Source: Tolypeutes matacus (lineage: Eukaryota; Chordata; Mammalia; Cingulata; Chlamyphoridae). Taken from it: 64,000 nt of DNA. Below are positions 41,021 to 52,946 of this stretch, piece after piece (position 1 is the first letter of the stretch; each line of letters starts with the position of its first letter). The notes under the pieces were generated by a model. It did not search any database. It was not told the DNA's origin and saw only the letters and a program-made list of their open reading frames with translations. Location of the stretch: the NCBI GenBank assembly GCA_026826555.1, contig JAKSZT010038599.1:1021843-1085842 (forward strand), in the 5' to 3' direction. The translations under genes and the position numbers were made by a program.

Positions 41021-41500
41021 TTGGGTCTAACTCATCATGGAAACAGTTGGGAATTGCTAGAGAAGTTAGGATTTAAAATGCAGTTATTCAGGAAGGATCT
41101 GTTGAAAGTTCTTTTGTCTGATGTATTGGACGGCTGTGAACATGCAAAATTGACAAGTATTTTGTGCAATTTTTATGAATGGAACCACTACCAGCCTGGA
41201 CTAAAAAGAACAAAAAAGGAACAAATTGAAGAAAGAAATCATTTCAAGGAGAGAACCATGGAAGCTGAGGTGTCGAATGAAGATGTCCTCTTGGGTCAAG
41301 ACAGCAGGGCCACCCATGTGGGTGGAAAGTCTGATTCTGTCCCAACACTTGGAGAAGGTGGGCATTCTCCCTCCTTGTTCAAAAAGAGTGCTGTTGCTCC
41401 AGTGTTCTTGGAGGGTAGAGCCTGTACCCCAGTATACACAACTGGGATGCCATTCCAATCATCAGAGAGGATGGAACCTTTGCCCCAATGTTTGAGGTGA
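41021..41500 (+). other. 159-codon open frame of unknown origin
   Basis: The longest open frame in the window. Residues 20-75 are fairly protein-like: RKDLLKVLLSDVLDGCEHAK, then a tryptophan- and tyrosine-containing stretch, then a lysine- and glutamate-rich stretch. Residues 85-159 are rich in G, S, P and V without a recognisable domain. There is no signal peptide or membrane span. It begins right after the L1 fragment ending at about 41005 and is followed by 41604-41815, which vaguely resembles LTR-retroelement sequence. It may be part of an old retroelement or a processed pseudogene. I do not recognise the family. Confidence 0.3.
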
Positions 41501-41816
41501 GCATGTCCACAGCACAAGGGCTTGGAAAGGTTAGGGCTGTTGCTTCATCAGGCCTATAGAACAAAACATCATTTCATAGATGACTCTTAGACCTTGAAAT
41601 CTAATGGAGTATGCCTGCAGGGTTTCAGAATTGTTTAGGATCTGTGACCCTTTCTTTCTTTCTAATTTCTTCTCCTATGGGAACGGAAATGTTTATACTA
41701 TGCCTGTACCTCCATTGTATATTAGAAGGAGATTACTTGTTCTCAAGGTTTCACAGGTCCACACTTGGAGGGGAATTATGCCCCAGGAAATCACACCGAT
41801 AACCAATTTTGATGAG

Positions 41817-42079
41817 TGTAATGGTTAGGCTCATGTGTTAACTTGGCCAGGTAATGGTGCCCAGTAATTTGGTCAGGCAAGCCCTGGCCTAATTGTTTTG
41901 TGAGAACATTTCATAAACTTATATCATCAATGAGTTGATTGCATCTATGACCAATCACATCTACAATCAACTGAATAGTTTGCCTTCAGCAATGAGAGAT
42001 CTCATCCAATCAGTTAAGGGTCTTAAAAGAAGTGATTTCAGTAGTCAGAGAGAGATTTCTCAGTGTAGGTACTAAAACA
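41817..42079 (+). mobile_element. Internally deleted LTR-like element
   Basis: The first 240 bp match the 5' part of 47714-48164: TGTAATGGTTAGGCTCATGT, 'cttggccaggtaatggtgcc', 'atctacaatcaactgaatag'. The sequence then jumps to an LTR-like end TACTAAAACA. The middle is lost. Confidence 0.65.
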
Positions 42080-42460
42080 GCAAGGTTCTTTCGGAATTTT
42101 TCCATTTTGAGCTTCTTGTATCTGTTATATTCATATTTTTGTTAATTTGGGGAATTTATCTGCCTTTATTTCTTTTTCCTTCACCCTTTTGTTTTTCTCC
42201 TTCTCTGGCTCTCATAATTCATATATTGGTATGATTGATGGTGTCCAATAGGACTCACAGACTCTCTTCAATTGTCTTTATTCTTTCTTCTTTTTTCTCC
42301 TCAGCACTTGCCCTGTTACTGTAGCCCTCTAAATGTTTTCTGGAGCTCTGAGGAAGATGGCTTTCCCAGCTTTTGCTAGCTCTTCTAAAATTCTGCATAT
42401 GACTAGAACCTTGGATTATCTTATAACACCATCTTGGTCAAAAACAGAATCACTTCTTGA
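42080..42460 (-). mobile_element. Possible old L1 5'-region fragment, antisense
   Basis: 'ctcataattcatatattggt' and 'ggtgtccaataggactcaca' resemble antisense L1 5' sequence. The match is from memory and short. Confidence 0.35.
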
Positions 42461-42559
42461 GCTTCTCCATCACAATTTAAGAGAAAAATATTGACAGATT
42501 TCCCTACAAGAATGGTAATAAACACATTAGAGTTTTTCATAATTTTGTTACTTTAAATA

Positions 42560-42905
42560 TTTTTTAAACAAATCTATTTAATTGAAACATATTAATAAAG
42601 CATACAATTTATCCAAAGTGTACAATCAATGATATTTGGTATAATCACATGGTTGTGTGTTCATCACTTCAATCATTATTAGAGCATTTTCATTATTTCA
42701 ATAATGATAATAAACAAACAAAAAACAGACAAACAGACAAGTAAATTCTCCACCTCTCAGTCTCTCTGTTTCCCTTGCTGTACATAGCTGCTATTTCTCA
42801 CAATTCTTGAACAATTATTTATTTGTTTATTAAGCAGTTTTATTGAGATATATTCACACACCATTCACACATGATCTATCCAAAGTGTATAATCAATGGC
42901 TTTTA
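42560..42905 (-). mobile_element. Two tandem L1 3'-end pieces, antisense
   Basis: Piece one (about 42560-42825) has 'tttatccaaagtgtacaatcaa' and 'ttcatcacttcaatcattat'. Piece two (about 42835-42905) has 'agcagttttattgagatata' and again 'tatccaaagtgtataatcaa'. Both are the antisense end of an L1 3' UTR of the type at 47090-47390. Confidence 0.65.
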
Positions 42906-43589
42906 ACCTATTAAAAAGTCCTTTATTGTAAAATTATAAAATAAATAGAAAAATAGATTGAAAGAAATTACAAATTTTAAAAGAAAATGCAAGGCCAGGT
43001 TAGTTTTAACATAATCAATTATAAAATATAGATATTATAGCAACAAACCTTTATAACTGTAAATAATAATTCAAATATAATATAAATTAATTATAACATA
43101 ATTCTAATTTTTATATTACAATTTTAACTGATGGACATAATAACTCTAAGAATGAAAAAAATTATTAGTTTAGTTATTTAATGCCCATTTAGGCCAAAAT
43201 TCTTTCTAGATAATCAAATTGTTATTTGGGAATTCTTCACATTCTTATTGGGATAAATTACAGCAGATAATAACTTGCCAACTCATAATTTTATGAGGCA
43301 GAAAAATTCAAAATCTTGTTCAACAGTAGTCATGCTAAATCATTTTTGATCCAGATAGATTATTTTAAGAGTATGAATAAGAAATTGTTAAAGAAAACAG
43401 AAATATCCAAAAATATATCTCTTCTTTAGTCCTCTTCCATTAAAAGTAAGTGTTTATTTTGCATGAAAAAAATTACAGAATATTCATCACAGGAACAATT
43501 TGCCAATTGCATTGAGTAATTATTGATCATATACTATAATGTTGCTATTTTACATTTATCTGGTCTACTCCAGCTCTTTTCTGGTTACT
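42906..43589. other. No gene seen
   Basis: AT-rich sequence with no recognisable gene or element. Confidence 0.45.
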
Positions 43590-45095
43590 ATTTGCATGGA
43601 ATACTTTTTTCCAACCTTTCACTTTTAACCTAGTTATGTCCTTACATTTGAGGTGGATCTCTTGTAGACAACATATAGACAGCTCATATTTTTTTATCCA
43701 TTCTATCAGTCTATAACTTTTGATTGGGGGTTCAATCCATTACCATTCAGTATTATTACTGTAAAGGCATTATTTACTTCACCCATTGTGTGCTTAGGTT
43801 CTCTGTTGTCATATCATTCTATTGTCTGTCTTCTTATCCTTTAGTTTACCATTCCTAATAATCTTAATTTCTAAACTCTTCTCTAAATCTCTTGCCCTTG
43901 TTTTTTTCCTTTCAGGCTGCAGCACCCCCTTTAGTATCTCTTGCAAATATGGTGTTTTGATAACATATTTTATCAGATTTGTTTGTTTGTGAAGACTTTG
44001 AACTCACCCTCATTTTTGAAGGACAGCTTTGCCAGACACAGAATTCTTGGCTGGCAGTTTTTCTTTTTCAGTACCTTAAATACATCATGCCACTTTCTTC
44101 TCTCCTCCATGATTTCTGATGATAGGTCTACACTTAATCTTATCCACTTTCCCTTGTATGTATTGTTTTGCTTTACTCTTGCTACTTTTAGAATCCTCTC
44201 CTTATCTCTGGTATTTGTCCTTCTGAATAGTTTAAGTATCTCTGAATGGGTCTATTCAGATTTATTCTGTTTGGGGTATGTTGTCCTCCTTGGATATTGT
44301 TATTTATGTCCTTCATAAGGGCATAAATAAGATCTCTTCCTGTTTCCTAGTATGGCTTGTAATTTTTTGTTGATGTCTAAAAATCTGAATATGTTGGGGA
44401 ATTTACTCTGATGGCTAATTTCTCTCCCTTGCCTTTTTTTTTTTTTTTCACAGCTCTTCTTTGATATTTGGTTCAAAATATTTTCAGTGTTCAAAATTGC
44501 CTAGCTTCAGTTTTCAAAATTGGGCCAGGGTCTCACTAGTAGCACACAGATGATCTCCCACGGTTTGGATACAGAGAGCAGTTTTTGTCCATGCAATTTC
44601 CATACGGGCCAGAAGATGGCACGAGACAACCCACCTTTCTAGGGAGGTGTTTCATTCTAGGCTTTCTTGTGTTCCTGTGCTGAATCTCCAGATTGCAGAT
44701 TCAAAGTGAGCTCTGCTGGCCCAATTCAATTAAAAAAAAAAAACAGCACCCCTACCTCCCTTTCCTTTACCCTTCAAACAACTGACAGGTAGGAAGATGT
44801 CTATTCCACTCTCAGTCTGCTGCAATGAGATAGGTGCTTTACCCCAGGTTAATATCTTTGGGGTGAGGAGGGGAGCCCTTCCTGGTCACCACAGGGGCTT
44901 GGTAACTCACATTTGTCTTTTCAGCTTCTTCACATCTCTGTCCCTTGCCTTCCTGGGAGTTGTGTATCACTGTCCTGGTTTGCTGACCTCCAAAGCAGTT
45001 CCCTCAGACAACTTTTGGCTCTTTCTCTGTTGTTTTTGTGGGAGCATTCAGCTCTGCCTGTTAGTCTGTTGCCTTCTTCCCAGAATCCTCCAGTT
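43590..45095 (-). mobile_element. L1 5' half with ORF1 remnant, antisense
   Basis: Read on the minus strand it starts with 5' UTR (about 45095-44480), then decayed ORF1 (about 44450-43990), then the ORF2 start. The part at 44000-44062, with 'tttgccagacacagaattct', is the reverse complement of the ORF1 C-terminal block at 5555-5610 of the full-length L1. RRM-domain sequence lies around 44160-44310. A poly-T tract at 44434-44449 corresponds to the A-rich start of ORF1. The 3' half of this L1 is absent. Confidence 0.75.
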
Positions 45096-45839
45096 TAAAT
45101 ATTTTATTGTTCCTTACACAATGAAATTGAATAATGAAAAAAGAACAAAAAATACCATTCAGATACAAGAATTCTGTTCTTGATAAGAAAGACTGTGTGG
45201 GTCTCTTAGTACTGTATGTATATTCTTTGTATTAAATGAAAAACAGAGGAAAAATATTTTAAAAATATTTTGTATTAGTGTTTTCAATAACTCTTCATTC
45301 TAGCTTGTCTGTTGTTAAATTTATCTATTAGCAGTTTTTTTCATGATTCAAACATCTGTGTCAGTGACTTTTAACGAGTTATGATACTGTTAACATAAAC
45401 ATTTTTGAAACATTGACTAGGAAACAGTGTGAAATAATAATAATAAAGCTTAAGCTATACATCAAGAGACTTAGATTCTGGCTTTATATCCATTCATATC
45501 AATGTGCACAGTCCATACTTTATTACTTTCTCCCAATCTCTTTTTCCTGAGCTATTGTAGAGAAGAAGAAAGCTTAGACTAGAATGTGGTTTGTGTTCCT
45601 TCGAGTTCTAAGTTACTATAGTTAGAAACATATATATGTGTGTGTATATATATATATATATATATGATGCATATATTGAAGAATTTTCATATATTCATAT
45701 AGTTCAAGTCTCGCTGAATTTTAGACCTACATAGTGGGTAAAAAGGAGGAGATAGTAGGACAAGACTTTCTATAAAATCATATGCATCTCTAAAATGCTT
45801 TTCTAAAATTATAAGGGTTGAGATTAATAATAGTAATAG
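45096..45839. other. No gene seen; TG/TA microsatellite
   Basis: AT-rich sequence containing an alternating (TG)n/(TA)n run at about 45630-45666. Confidence 0.6.
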
Positions 45840-46035
45840 GTTGCTCTTCTATGAAGGTAAAATGATGCTAGACACCATTCAAAGTACTTTTAATCCAGAA
45901 AACAACTCTATGAGGTTAGGTATAGTATTTTAATCCTCACAGCAACCCAGTGAGGTAGGTAGTGTTATTATCCTTACTTAAAAATGAGGAGGCAGAAGCA
46001 CACAGAGGTTAAGTGTCTTGCCTAAGGTCCCACAG
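45840..46035 (+). repeat. MIR SINE, sense
   Basis: A well-ordered MIR: 'cattcaaagtacttttaatc', 'cctcacagcaacccagtgag', 'gtgttattatccttacttaa', 'cacagaggttaagtgtcttg', 'ctaaggtcccacag'. It is one of the clearer MIRs in the window. Confidence 0.8.
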
Positions 46036-47089
46036 TGGGCTCTAGTCTTGGTGCTTGTACCCAGGAGAAAGTGCATAGACAATATAGGTATTGGAAGAAG
46101 TTAGACAAGGAGACCAAATAGAGGCTATTGCCCCTACCTGACATCTGTTGTTCTGCTTCCTCCTTGCTATTCTGGGTCTTCAGGAAAATTAATTCTCCAT
46201 GATAGGCTGAGGCTGATCTACATACTCTGACTGCAGTGCTAGGCTCTTCTCTTCCTTGCCTTTGTTTTAGCTGATCTATTAAAGCAAATATAATATTTGA
46301 GTGTAAGTCTCTAGCTGTCTGCACAGTGACTGCATAATCTTTTTTTGTTTGTTTTTAATTTTTTGTTGTCTCCATCACTTTTAAGCATTTTCAGTTTGTC
46401 ACTTTTACATTCATTTAGATATCAGTTGAGACACATGTAAACTTACAACATTATAATGTAATAAATGGACTTTGAAACCACTTATAGTTAATTTAAAAAA
46501 AAAATGCTCTTCTTCCCTGCTTTTTAGGTGCTACTTCCTTACAGTGCTGCATTTCTTCTCCTAGATGTAGTATTCACTGCCTATTTTAGGCATATACCTT
46601 TTATTACAGAAAAAAGGAAAAGTGTTAAAATGCCTCAGGCAAATACTAGAATTAATTTGATAGGAGAGTACAGTGCAATTATTAAGCATCCCGTGGTGTC
46701 ATATTAATTTTTTTCCAGTGGGAAAAATTTAGGTAGCAAGTTACCAAATGATTGGTCCTCAGGAAGTGATTGCCTATCAAAGTGAATGATGGATGGAAGA
46801 AACATTTGATGTCTTTGTTGTTTACTTCACAGAACTAAATTTTTAAATGGTTTTGTTAACATTTTTGTTTGTTAGTTTACATTTGCACCATTTGAATTAA
46901 GGTGGTTTGTTAGATAACATTTAAGAAAGTACATTATAGTGTTTGTAACTACCAGAGCTATTACATGGGTATGACAGTGGTTGAAAGCATAATTCTAAGG
47001 TCATGTATATTACTAAAAGAAAAGCTAAAAAATGTAACATTAGACTGTATAACATAGTGAAACCTCATGTAAAATTTGAATATGGGTTA
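46036..47089. other. No gene seen
   Basis: A 100-codon minus-strand frame ends at 46022 but has no visible relative. The rest is AT-rich. Confidence 0.45.
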
Positions 47090-47390
47090 TATTGCATATA
47101 TAAGACTGTTTTTACAAAATATAAATACAAATAAAGTAGAGAAACAGAAACAGAACAGCAGCTATGTATGGCAGGGGAATTAGAGAGACTGAGAGATGAT
47201 GAGTATTTTTGTTTGTTTGTTTGTTTTTGTTTATTATTATTATTGAAATAATGAAAATGTTCTAAAAATGATTGAAGCAATGAATGCACAACTATGTGAT
47301 TATACCGAATACCATTGATTGTACACTTTGGATGGATTTGTGCTTTATTAATATGTATCAATAAAATTGATTTGTTAAAAAAAATAAACC
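47090..47390 (+). mobile_element. L1 3'-end fragment, sense, with A-tail
   Basis: 'gagagactgagagatgatga', a (GTTT)n run at 47206-47231, 'aatgaatgcacaactatgtg', 'attgattgtacactttggat' and 'tcaataaaattgatttgtta' before an A-rich end. I remember this as the tail of xenarthran L1s. It is strongly 5' truncated. Confidence 0.7.
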
Positions 47391-47708
47391 AGACACAATT
47401 AAACCATAATATCCTATTTTAAAGAAGAATTGGAATATATTTCATTGTACAAGTGCATATAACTCCGTGTGTATGTGTGTTAAGGCCTTTGGGCCATTCT
47501 GAATCTTAAAAACCAATTTCCCTTTTATTTTTCATCATCTTGGATCAGATTTTATTGGAAATTGGAGGTATACTTACTGCAAAGTAAATGCTGTGTCATG
47601 GATTAAATTGCATTCCCAAAAAAGATATTTTGAAGTCCTAATCCCCAGTACCTAAGAATATGACCATATTTGAAAATAGGGTCATTATAGAATTAGACAA
47701 GTTAAAAT

Positions 47709-47713
47709 GAGGT
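47709..47713 (+). repeat. Left 5-bp duplication (GAGGT)
   Basis: GAGGT, repeated exactly at 48165-48169 on the other side of the nested element. Confidence 0.85.
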
Positions 47714-48164
47714 TGTGATGGTTAGGCTAATGTGTCAACGAGGCCAGGTAATTGTGCCCCGTTGTCTGGTCAAGCAAGTACTGGGCTAATTGTAATGAAA
47801 GGACATTTATGGGCTTTAGTCATCAGTGAGCTTACTGCATAGATGGCTGATTACATCTACAATCAACCAGGAAGATCGCCATCAGCAGTGAGTGATGTTT
47901 TATCCAATCAGTTGAATGCCTTAAAATGGGAAGTGATTTAATCATTCAGAGAGAATTTCCCAGCTCACCTTTGGACAGCTAATGTTTCCTGGAAACTCAT
48001 CAAGGACCTTCATTGCACTTTCATTGGAGCCCCTGGTTTGCAGTCTGCCTGCAGAACCTGGACTTGTGTACCACCACAGTCACATGAGAGACTATTATAA
48101 AATCTCATATTATTTACAGATATCTTCTGTTGATTCTGTTCCCTAGAGAACACTGACTAATACA
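47714..48164 (+). mobile_element. Nested LTR-like element (451 bp)
   Basis: Starts TGTGATGGTTAGGCTAATGT and ends CACTGACTAATACA, so it has the TG...CA ends of an LTR. It is flanked by perfect 5-bp duplications and sits inside the LTR at 47594-48486. This is the best-preserved copy in the window; 29796-30275 and 41817-42079 are relatives. No internal retroviral genes adjoin it, so it is either a solo LTR or a nonautonomous element. Confidence 0.85.
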
Positions 48165-48169
48165 GAGGT
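48165..48169 (+). repeat. Right 5-bp duplication (GAGGT)
   Basis: Exact copy of 47709-47713; the interrupted host LTR resumes with CATATTGG. Confidence 0.85.
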
Positions 48170-48881
48170 CATATTGGAGCGCAATAGGCTGTTATTCCAA
48201 TATGACTGGAGTCCTTATAAGAAAAAGAAATTTGGTCATAGACAGAGGGGAAAACACCATGTGATTGCTGAAGCAGAGAAAATTGTTGATTGCAGCAAGC
48301 TACTGCCAGAAGCCTGGAGTGAAGCATGGAACAGATTCTTTCCTACAGACTTCAGAAGAAACATGGCCCTGCTGACACCTTGATTTCAGTCTTCAAGCTT
48401 CCATAACTTTGAGACAACAAATTTCTGTTGTTTTAAGCCACCTAGTTTACGGTACTTTGTTACAGCAGCCCTGTGAAACTAAGACATTTTGCAACTCTCC
48501 AATATCAATTTGACTTACTAAGGTATTAATTACTTTATTATCAATATCTGTTGAGTGACTGTTTATTTTTTGTCAGGCACTCTTCTTGGAATCAAAGTTA
48601 AATCAGTTAAGGGCACATCCTCATTGATCATACATTAGGTAAATAAAGCAAATCTTAATCAGATAAAATTCCAAATTAATGTAAATTTCCAACTGTGATT
48701 AAGAATCCCAAAGAAGACAAAAACATGTTAGTATTAGCATTTACAGTATATAATATCTAATCTATCCAGAAGGCATTTGAGCTATCTAAATGTGAATGGG
48801 GTCAAGAAGGTGAGGGAGAACACTATGAAAAAATCTTAGCTGTGGAAGGAGGTCAGTGTGACTTGAATTTAGGTGAGATGG

Positions 48882-49619
48882 TGTATTAGTCAGTGAAATG
48901 TGTGCTGATGCAAAATACCAGAAATCTGTTGGCTTTTATAAAGGGTATTTATTTGGGCTAGAAGCTTACAGTTACCAGGCCATAAAGCATACGTTACTTC
49001 CCTCACCAAAGTCTGTTGCCATGTGTTGGAGCAAGATGGCTGCCCACATTCAGCCTTCCTCTTCCTCTTAAGGCTCCAGAGTCTCAGCTTCTTCCAATAT
49101 CAGCTGTAGGCTGGGATAAGTCTCATCTCTCTCATGGGGCTCATTTCTCTCCGGGCTTAGTTGCTTTGTTCTCTTCACAAGGCCAGCTGTAGATTATCAG
49201 GGTCTCTAGGTTTTGTTTCTCTCCCGAGGGCTAGATTCTCTCTGGGCTCAGCTGCTTTGCTTGCTCCACAAGACTAGCTGTGAACTCTCAGGAGAATAGC
49301 TCATCTCTCTTCCCAGGGCTTCTGCTTTGTCTATAGAGCTGTCTCTATTCCTCTGTGTTCTTCTCCTGTGTGTTTATGTCCTGGGCTCCAACTCAAAACT
49401 GCAACTAACTCTTGTGCCTTGTCATTTTATGTGAGTCCCCACCCTTGGTGGGTGGGGACTCAATGTCCTACTGACATGGCCCAATCAAAACCTTAATTGT
49501 TATTTAATCAGGTAAAAGTGAAACCTCTGAATCCAATACAATCTAATATGTGCAAACCAGCTCACAAACATAATCCAATATCTATTTTTGAAATTCATAA
49601 ACAATATCAAAATGCTACA
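48882..49619 (-). mobile_element. MaLR-like LTR, antisense (738 bp)
   Basis: TG...CA bounded. 'gatgcaaaataccagaaatc', 'gttggcttttataaagggta' and 'agcttacagttaccaggcc' match the left ends of 53855-54433 and 58970-59663. Flanks GATGG (48877-48881) and GGTGG (49620-49624) match at four of five positions. The middle contains imperfect internal repeats built on 'gctcagctgctttg'-like units at about 49150-49270, and a short palindrome CCACCCTTGGTGGGTGG at 49440-49456. Confidence 0.75.
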
Positions 49620-51149
49620 GGTGGCAAAGTATAACATGTAACCAAAGACAAAAGCAAAGCTTCAACCCTTTCCTAGTCAAGGAATCTCATTGAGAAGATG
49701 AGAAAAAAAGGAGTAATTTGAATTATGGTGGAGGCAAACATTGTGGTTAAGTTGGTATGTTCCAGATGGAAGAGAGAGCAAATGCCCTCTTTGAAGTGAC
49801 TTCGGCAAAGTTGTGTGACATGTCTGAGGAATAGAAAGGGGGTCAGTATGGGTGGAAAAGGAGAATAAAGATAGTAAGACACAAAGTCAGAGATATTATA
49901 TTTATAATGAAGCTTGTAATCTAGAATAAAGACCATGAATTTTACTTACAATGGTTAAGCATTCATTAGAGGCTCTGAGTTAAGAAGAGGCATGATAATA
50001 TTTAATATTAAAAAAAAAAAATCTAAGTGCTCTGTGGAATAAAGCCTGCAGATAGCCACGGGAGGAAGCAGGAAGACCTGTTAGGTACAAGCAAGAGATG
50101 GAGGATTGTGATGGAGGAAATGGGAAATGATACAAAGCTGGCTTTGCTAATGGATGATAGGAGTTGGATATTAAAATGTAAGGATAATTTATATAGATAC
50201 AGAAGAGCAAAATATGATTTTACACTCTGTTGAAATATCTCAATCAAATTTATAAATGGTGATGAAGTATTTCCAGAAGTTATTCCATGGAAATAAAGAC
50301 AGCACTACCTAATTAGCAAACTCAGATATATAGTGTACATTTCCTACGTGATTTTCTCCAGGTCCCTCAAAAAATAGTAACTCTGATGAAGATAGACAAA
50401 TTCAGTGGACTAATTAGCAGATGATAATGGAAATATTTAATTTTTCTCCACAGACATTTATAAAAATAAGAAAACTAATTGAAGATACAGTTCATGTTTT
50501 CAGAAAATATCTACATATTATAAAAAAACTCAATAAACCAGTTGTGTCATAAGTGGAAATTAAGTTTCCAGTTTGGTAGCCACAGCTGTCAAAAGAAGAA
50601 CACATAACTAGATTGTCTGGAACCATTTTAAGAGACAATTCATTGCAAGAACTTTGCTTTCTTTAATTATTTGTAGTGAGTGTCATTCATCTTAGATTTT
50701 ACTAAGAAGCACAAATTAGGACATTTTTCCAGGCACTATAAATAATCAGGCATATTCTTCTACCCATCTACCCACTCAACATTATCCAATGACCATGGAT
50801 ATTTGCTGAAAGTATTTTTCATCTCTGCACTGGTAAAGGCATATATATGAAACTAAAGTAGGAAATGTTTGGAAATAGTATATTCTATTTGTATTGGAAG
50901 AATTAGAAAAACTGTATTATTTTTATAACACAAAAGACAGAAAGAGAGTGTCAAAAATATGTTTCAAATGCTTAATTGTAAGTCTGTGAATTCATAATAA
51001 CCAAGAACTTAATTCAGGAAATTTAAAGTGGGAGCATGCAATTTTTATGCTTTTCCAAAAGCAAAGACTTTTAATGGATTTCATATGTTGACAATAGATG
51101 GGCATGAACTAGACTCCTGCTTCTATCATTTATGAGTTCTGTCACAAAA
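49620..51149. other. No gene seen
   Basis: AT-rich DNA with an A-run at 50010-50021; no gene or nameable repeat. Confidence 0.45.
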
Positions 51150-51310
51150 GGCATGATATCTAAGTTCTCTGAGCCTTAGTTTTCTCAACCATAAAATGGG
51201 ATTAATAATATTTATTGCATGAGATTCTTGCAAGAATTTAATGAGATGATGTGATAACAGTGCTCTGCCTGTCCCATAGGAAGGTTGCAATTCAGTGAAT
51301 GTGGTAAATA
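51150..51310 (-). repeat. MIR SINE, antisense
   Basis: 'ctctgagccttagttttctc', 'ccataaaatgggattaataa', 'caagaatttaatgagatgat' and 'agtgctctgcctgtcccata' in antisense MIR order. Confidence 0.75.
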
Positions 51311-52032
51311 TGTAAATATTGTCTTTTTTCCTTAGGGAAATTAACTTTCTAGTACTTTTAGCAATAAAATAAATAATAAACTACAGTTTTCTAAGAGTTG
51401 CAATAAATCTGCATACATGTCTTTAAAGTCCAATTTTTGCTTACTTTAGAAATAGCCCTCCATTCTTATTTCATGAAAGACACAAAACTCAGTAAAATGG
51501 CATCACCCAAAAGATGCAATATAAAATCCATATATTCATTTACTACAGGTTTGTTCTTTTATTGGGTTTCAGGTATTGTGTTTGTTGCTTGAGAGATAAT
51601 GGTATACAGTCATAAAACATACTTTTGTAATATTGTTGAGAATAGGTTTGGAAGGTTGTATTTGACAGCTCCTTGATTTGTGTTATTTCTTTTTTTGACT
51701 TGTATTATTCTATATGTTTCTTCAAATGGCTATCCAGAAAAACAAACAAACAAAACAAAACATAAAAAGTGTTGGGAAGGGTTTATCAGTTTTCCTAATC
51801 CATATTTACTTGACTCCACAAGATTAATTTTCTTCATCCCAAACTTACTAGGTTAATAAGATTATAGATACATAGATATATGTTCTCCTTTCAAATTTAT
51901 GGACTGACATTATGACATGGCTGGCCCTAAAATCCAACTGAAAGGGAGGCATACATGATTTGAAGGGTGTAGTATTTGTATGAACAATCTCACCTTGGTG
52001 CAGGTATATAGGACTAAGGGTTTTATTCTTCT
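51311..52032. other. No gene seen
   Basis: AT-rich sequence with a short (AAAC)n run near 51740. Confidence 0.45.
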
Positions 52033-52047
52033 CTACCATTATTCTTT
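52033..52047 (+). repeat. Left 15-bp duplication of the U1 retrocopy
   Basis: CTACCATTATTCTTT, identical to 52237-52251. It runs straight into the poly-T tract, which is the A-tail of the insert on the minus strand. Confidence 0.9.
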
Positions 52048-52072
52048 TTTTTTTTTTTTTTTTTCAATTTCC

Positions 52073-52236
52073 TGGGGGAGAGCGGGAACGCAGTCCCCCA
52101 CTACCACAAATTATGCAGTCAAGTTTCCCACATTTGGGGAAATCGCAGGGGTCAGCACATCCGGAGTGCAATGGATAAGCCTCGCCCTGGGAAAACCACC
52201 TTCGTGATCATGGTATCTCCCCTGCCAGGTAAGTAT
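52073..52236 (-). ncRNA. U1 snRNA copy, full length, likely a retropseudogene
   Basis: U1 snRNA pairs with the 5' splice site in the spliceosome. On the minus strand this begins ATACTTACCTGGCAGGGGAG, which contains the splice-site-pairing sequence, and runs 164 nt, the exact length of mammalian U1. The stem-loop I segment GATCACGAAGG and the Sm-site region ATAATTTGTGG are intact. Against the human U1 sequence as I remember it there are about five substitutions, four near the 3' end and one a CpG-type C-to-T. It ends in GGAAATTG and then about 20 A residues. Perfect 15-bp duplications flank it, so no U1 promoter elements travelled with it. It is therefore almost certainly an L1-mobilised copy that is not expressed from its own promoter. 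Confidence 0.95.
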
Positions 52237-52251
52237 CTACCATTATTCTTT
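52237..52251 (+). repeat. Right 15-bp duplication of the U1 retrocopy
   Basis: CTACCATTATTCTTT directly abuts the 5' end of the U1 copy, confirming that it is full length at that end. Confidence 0.9.
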
Positions 52252-52379
52252 GTGGTTCTTCATTAAATCTCCCTTCCCAGAAGGTTTTTAAATTCTTGGT
52301 TACTTTCTATCATCAAACATTCTTTCTTTAAAATTCCCTTATTGTGTCTGGTTTAATTTCCCTCCAATAGGTGAAATAG

Positions 52380-52946
52380 GGAAACTTTCCTTCCTCTCTT
52401 TGCAGTTTGTCTAACTCCTTTGATTTCTTCACCTAGGGCTTGGTTCCTACAAGTAATCAAAGTCTCTCAGAAAATACATTACAGTTGAAATAATTTCTGT
52501 GGATTGTTGGCACTTCTTTTGAGTGAGACTGAATGTTGAACTCTGTCTTTGGAATTACTCTCAGTCATTCTCTAACTTTCCACTGGGCACATGTAAGAAT
52601 TCCCTAATGGGTTCTGTAGGGAATCTTCCCACTGGCCAAATTCCCAGCTTTTTCTTTATCCCTGAACTTAAGCAACCACCTCCTGTAGTGCACTCAATCA
52701 TTTGATACTGGGAGAGTTTTGCCAGACTTTTGGTGTGAAGTAAAAGGGTAGTGGATAAGTATTGCCCAAATCAAACCCACTTACCAGATGGCTAATATAC
52801 CCATTCCCAGCTTCAGGGAGCTGTCAACTTCCAGCCTCTCAGGAATTGGTCATCTTTCTCCTTCAGAAAGCATCTTCACAATATCTGCATTTAACAAGAA
52901 TCCTTGTCTCAGGCTTTGCTTCTAGGGAACTCAACCTAGGACAACA
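52380..52946 (+). mobile_element. Possible LTR, 3' end recognisable (tentative)
   Basis: The stretch 'tgtctcaggctttgcttcta' followed by 'gggaactcaacctaggacaa' matches the 3' end of an ERVL-class LTR as I remember it. The 5' boundary is a guess, and no duplication was found. Confidence 0.4.

Larger units (their letters stand above)
47594..48486 (+). mobile_element. Older MaLR-like LTR, split by a younger LTR
   Basis: Left part 47594-47713: 'tgaagtcctaatccccagta', 'gaatatgaccatatttgaaa'. Right part 48170-48486: 'ccaatatgactggagtcctt', 'ggccctgctgacaccttgat', 'acaacaaatttctgttgttt', 'aagccacctagttt', ending ACTAAGACA. Without the insertion it would be about 440 bp. It is the sense version of the type at 21883-22321 and 61526-62042. 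Confidence 0.8.
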
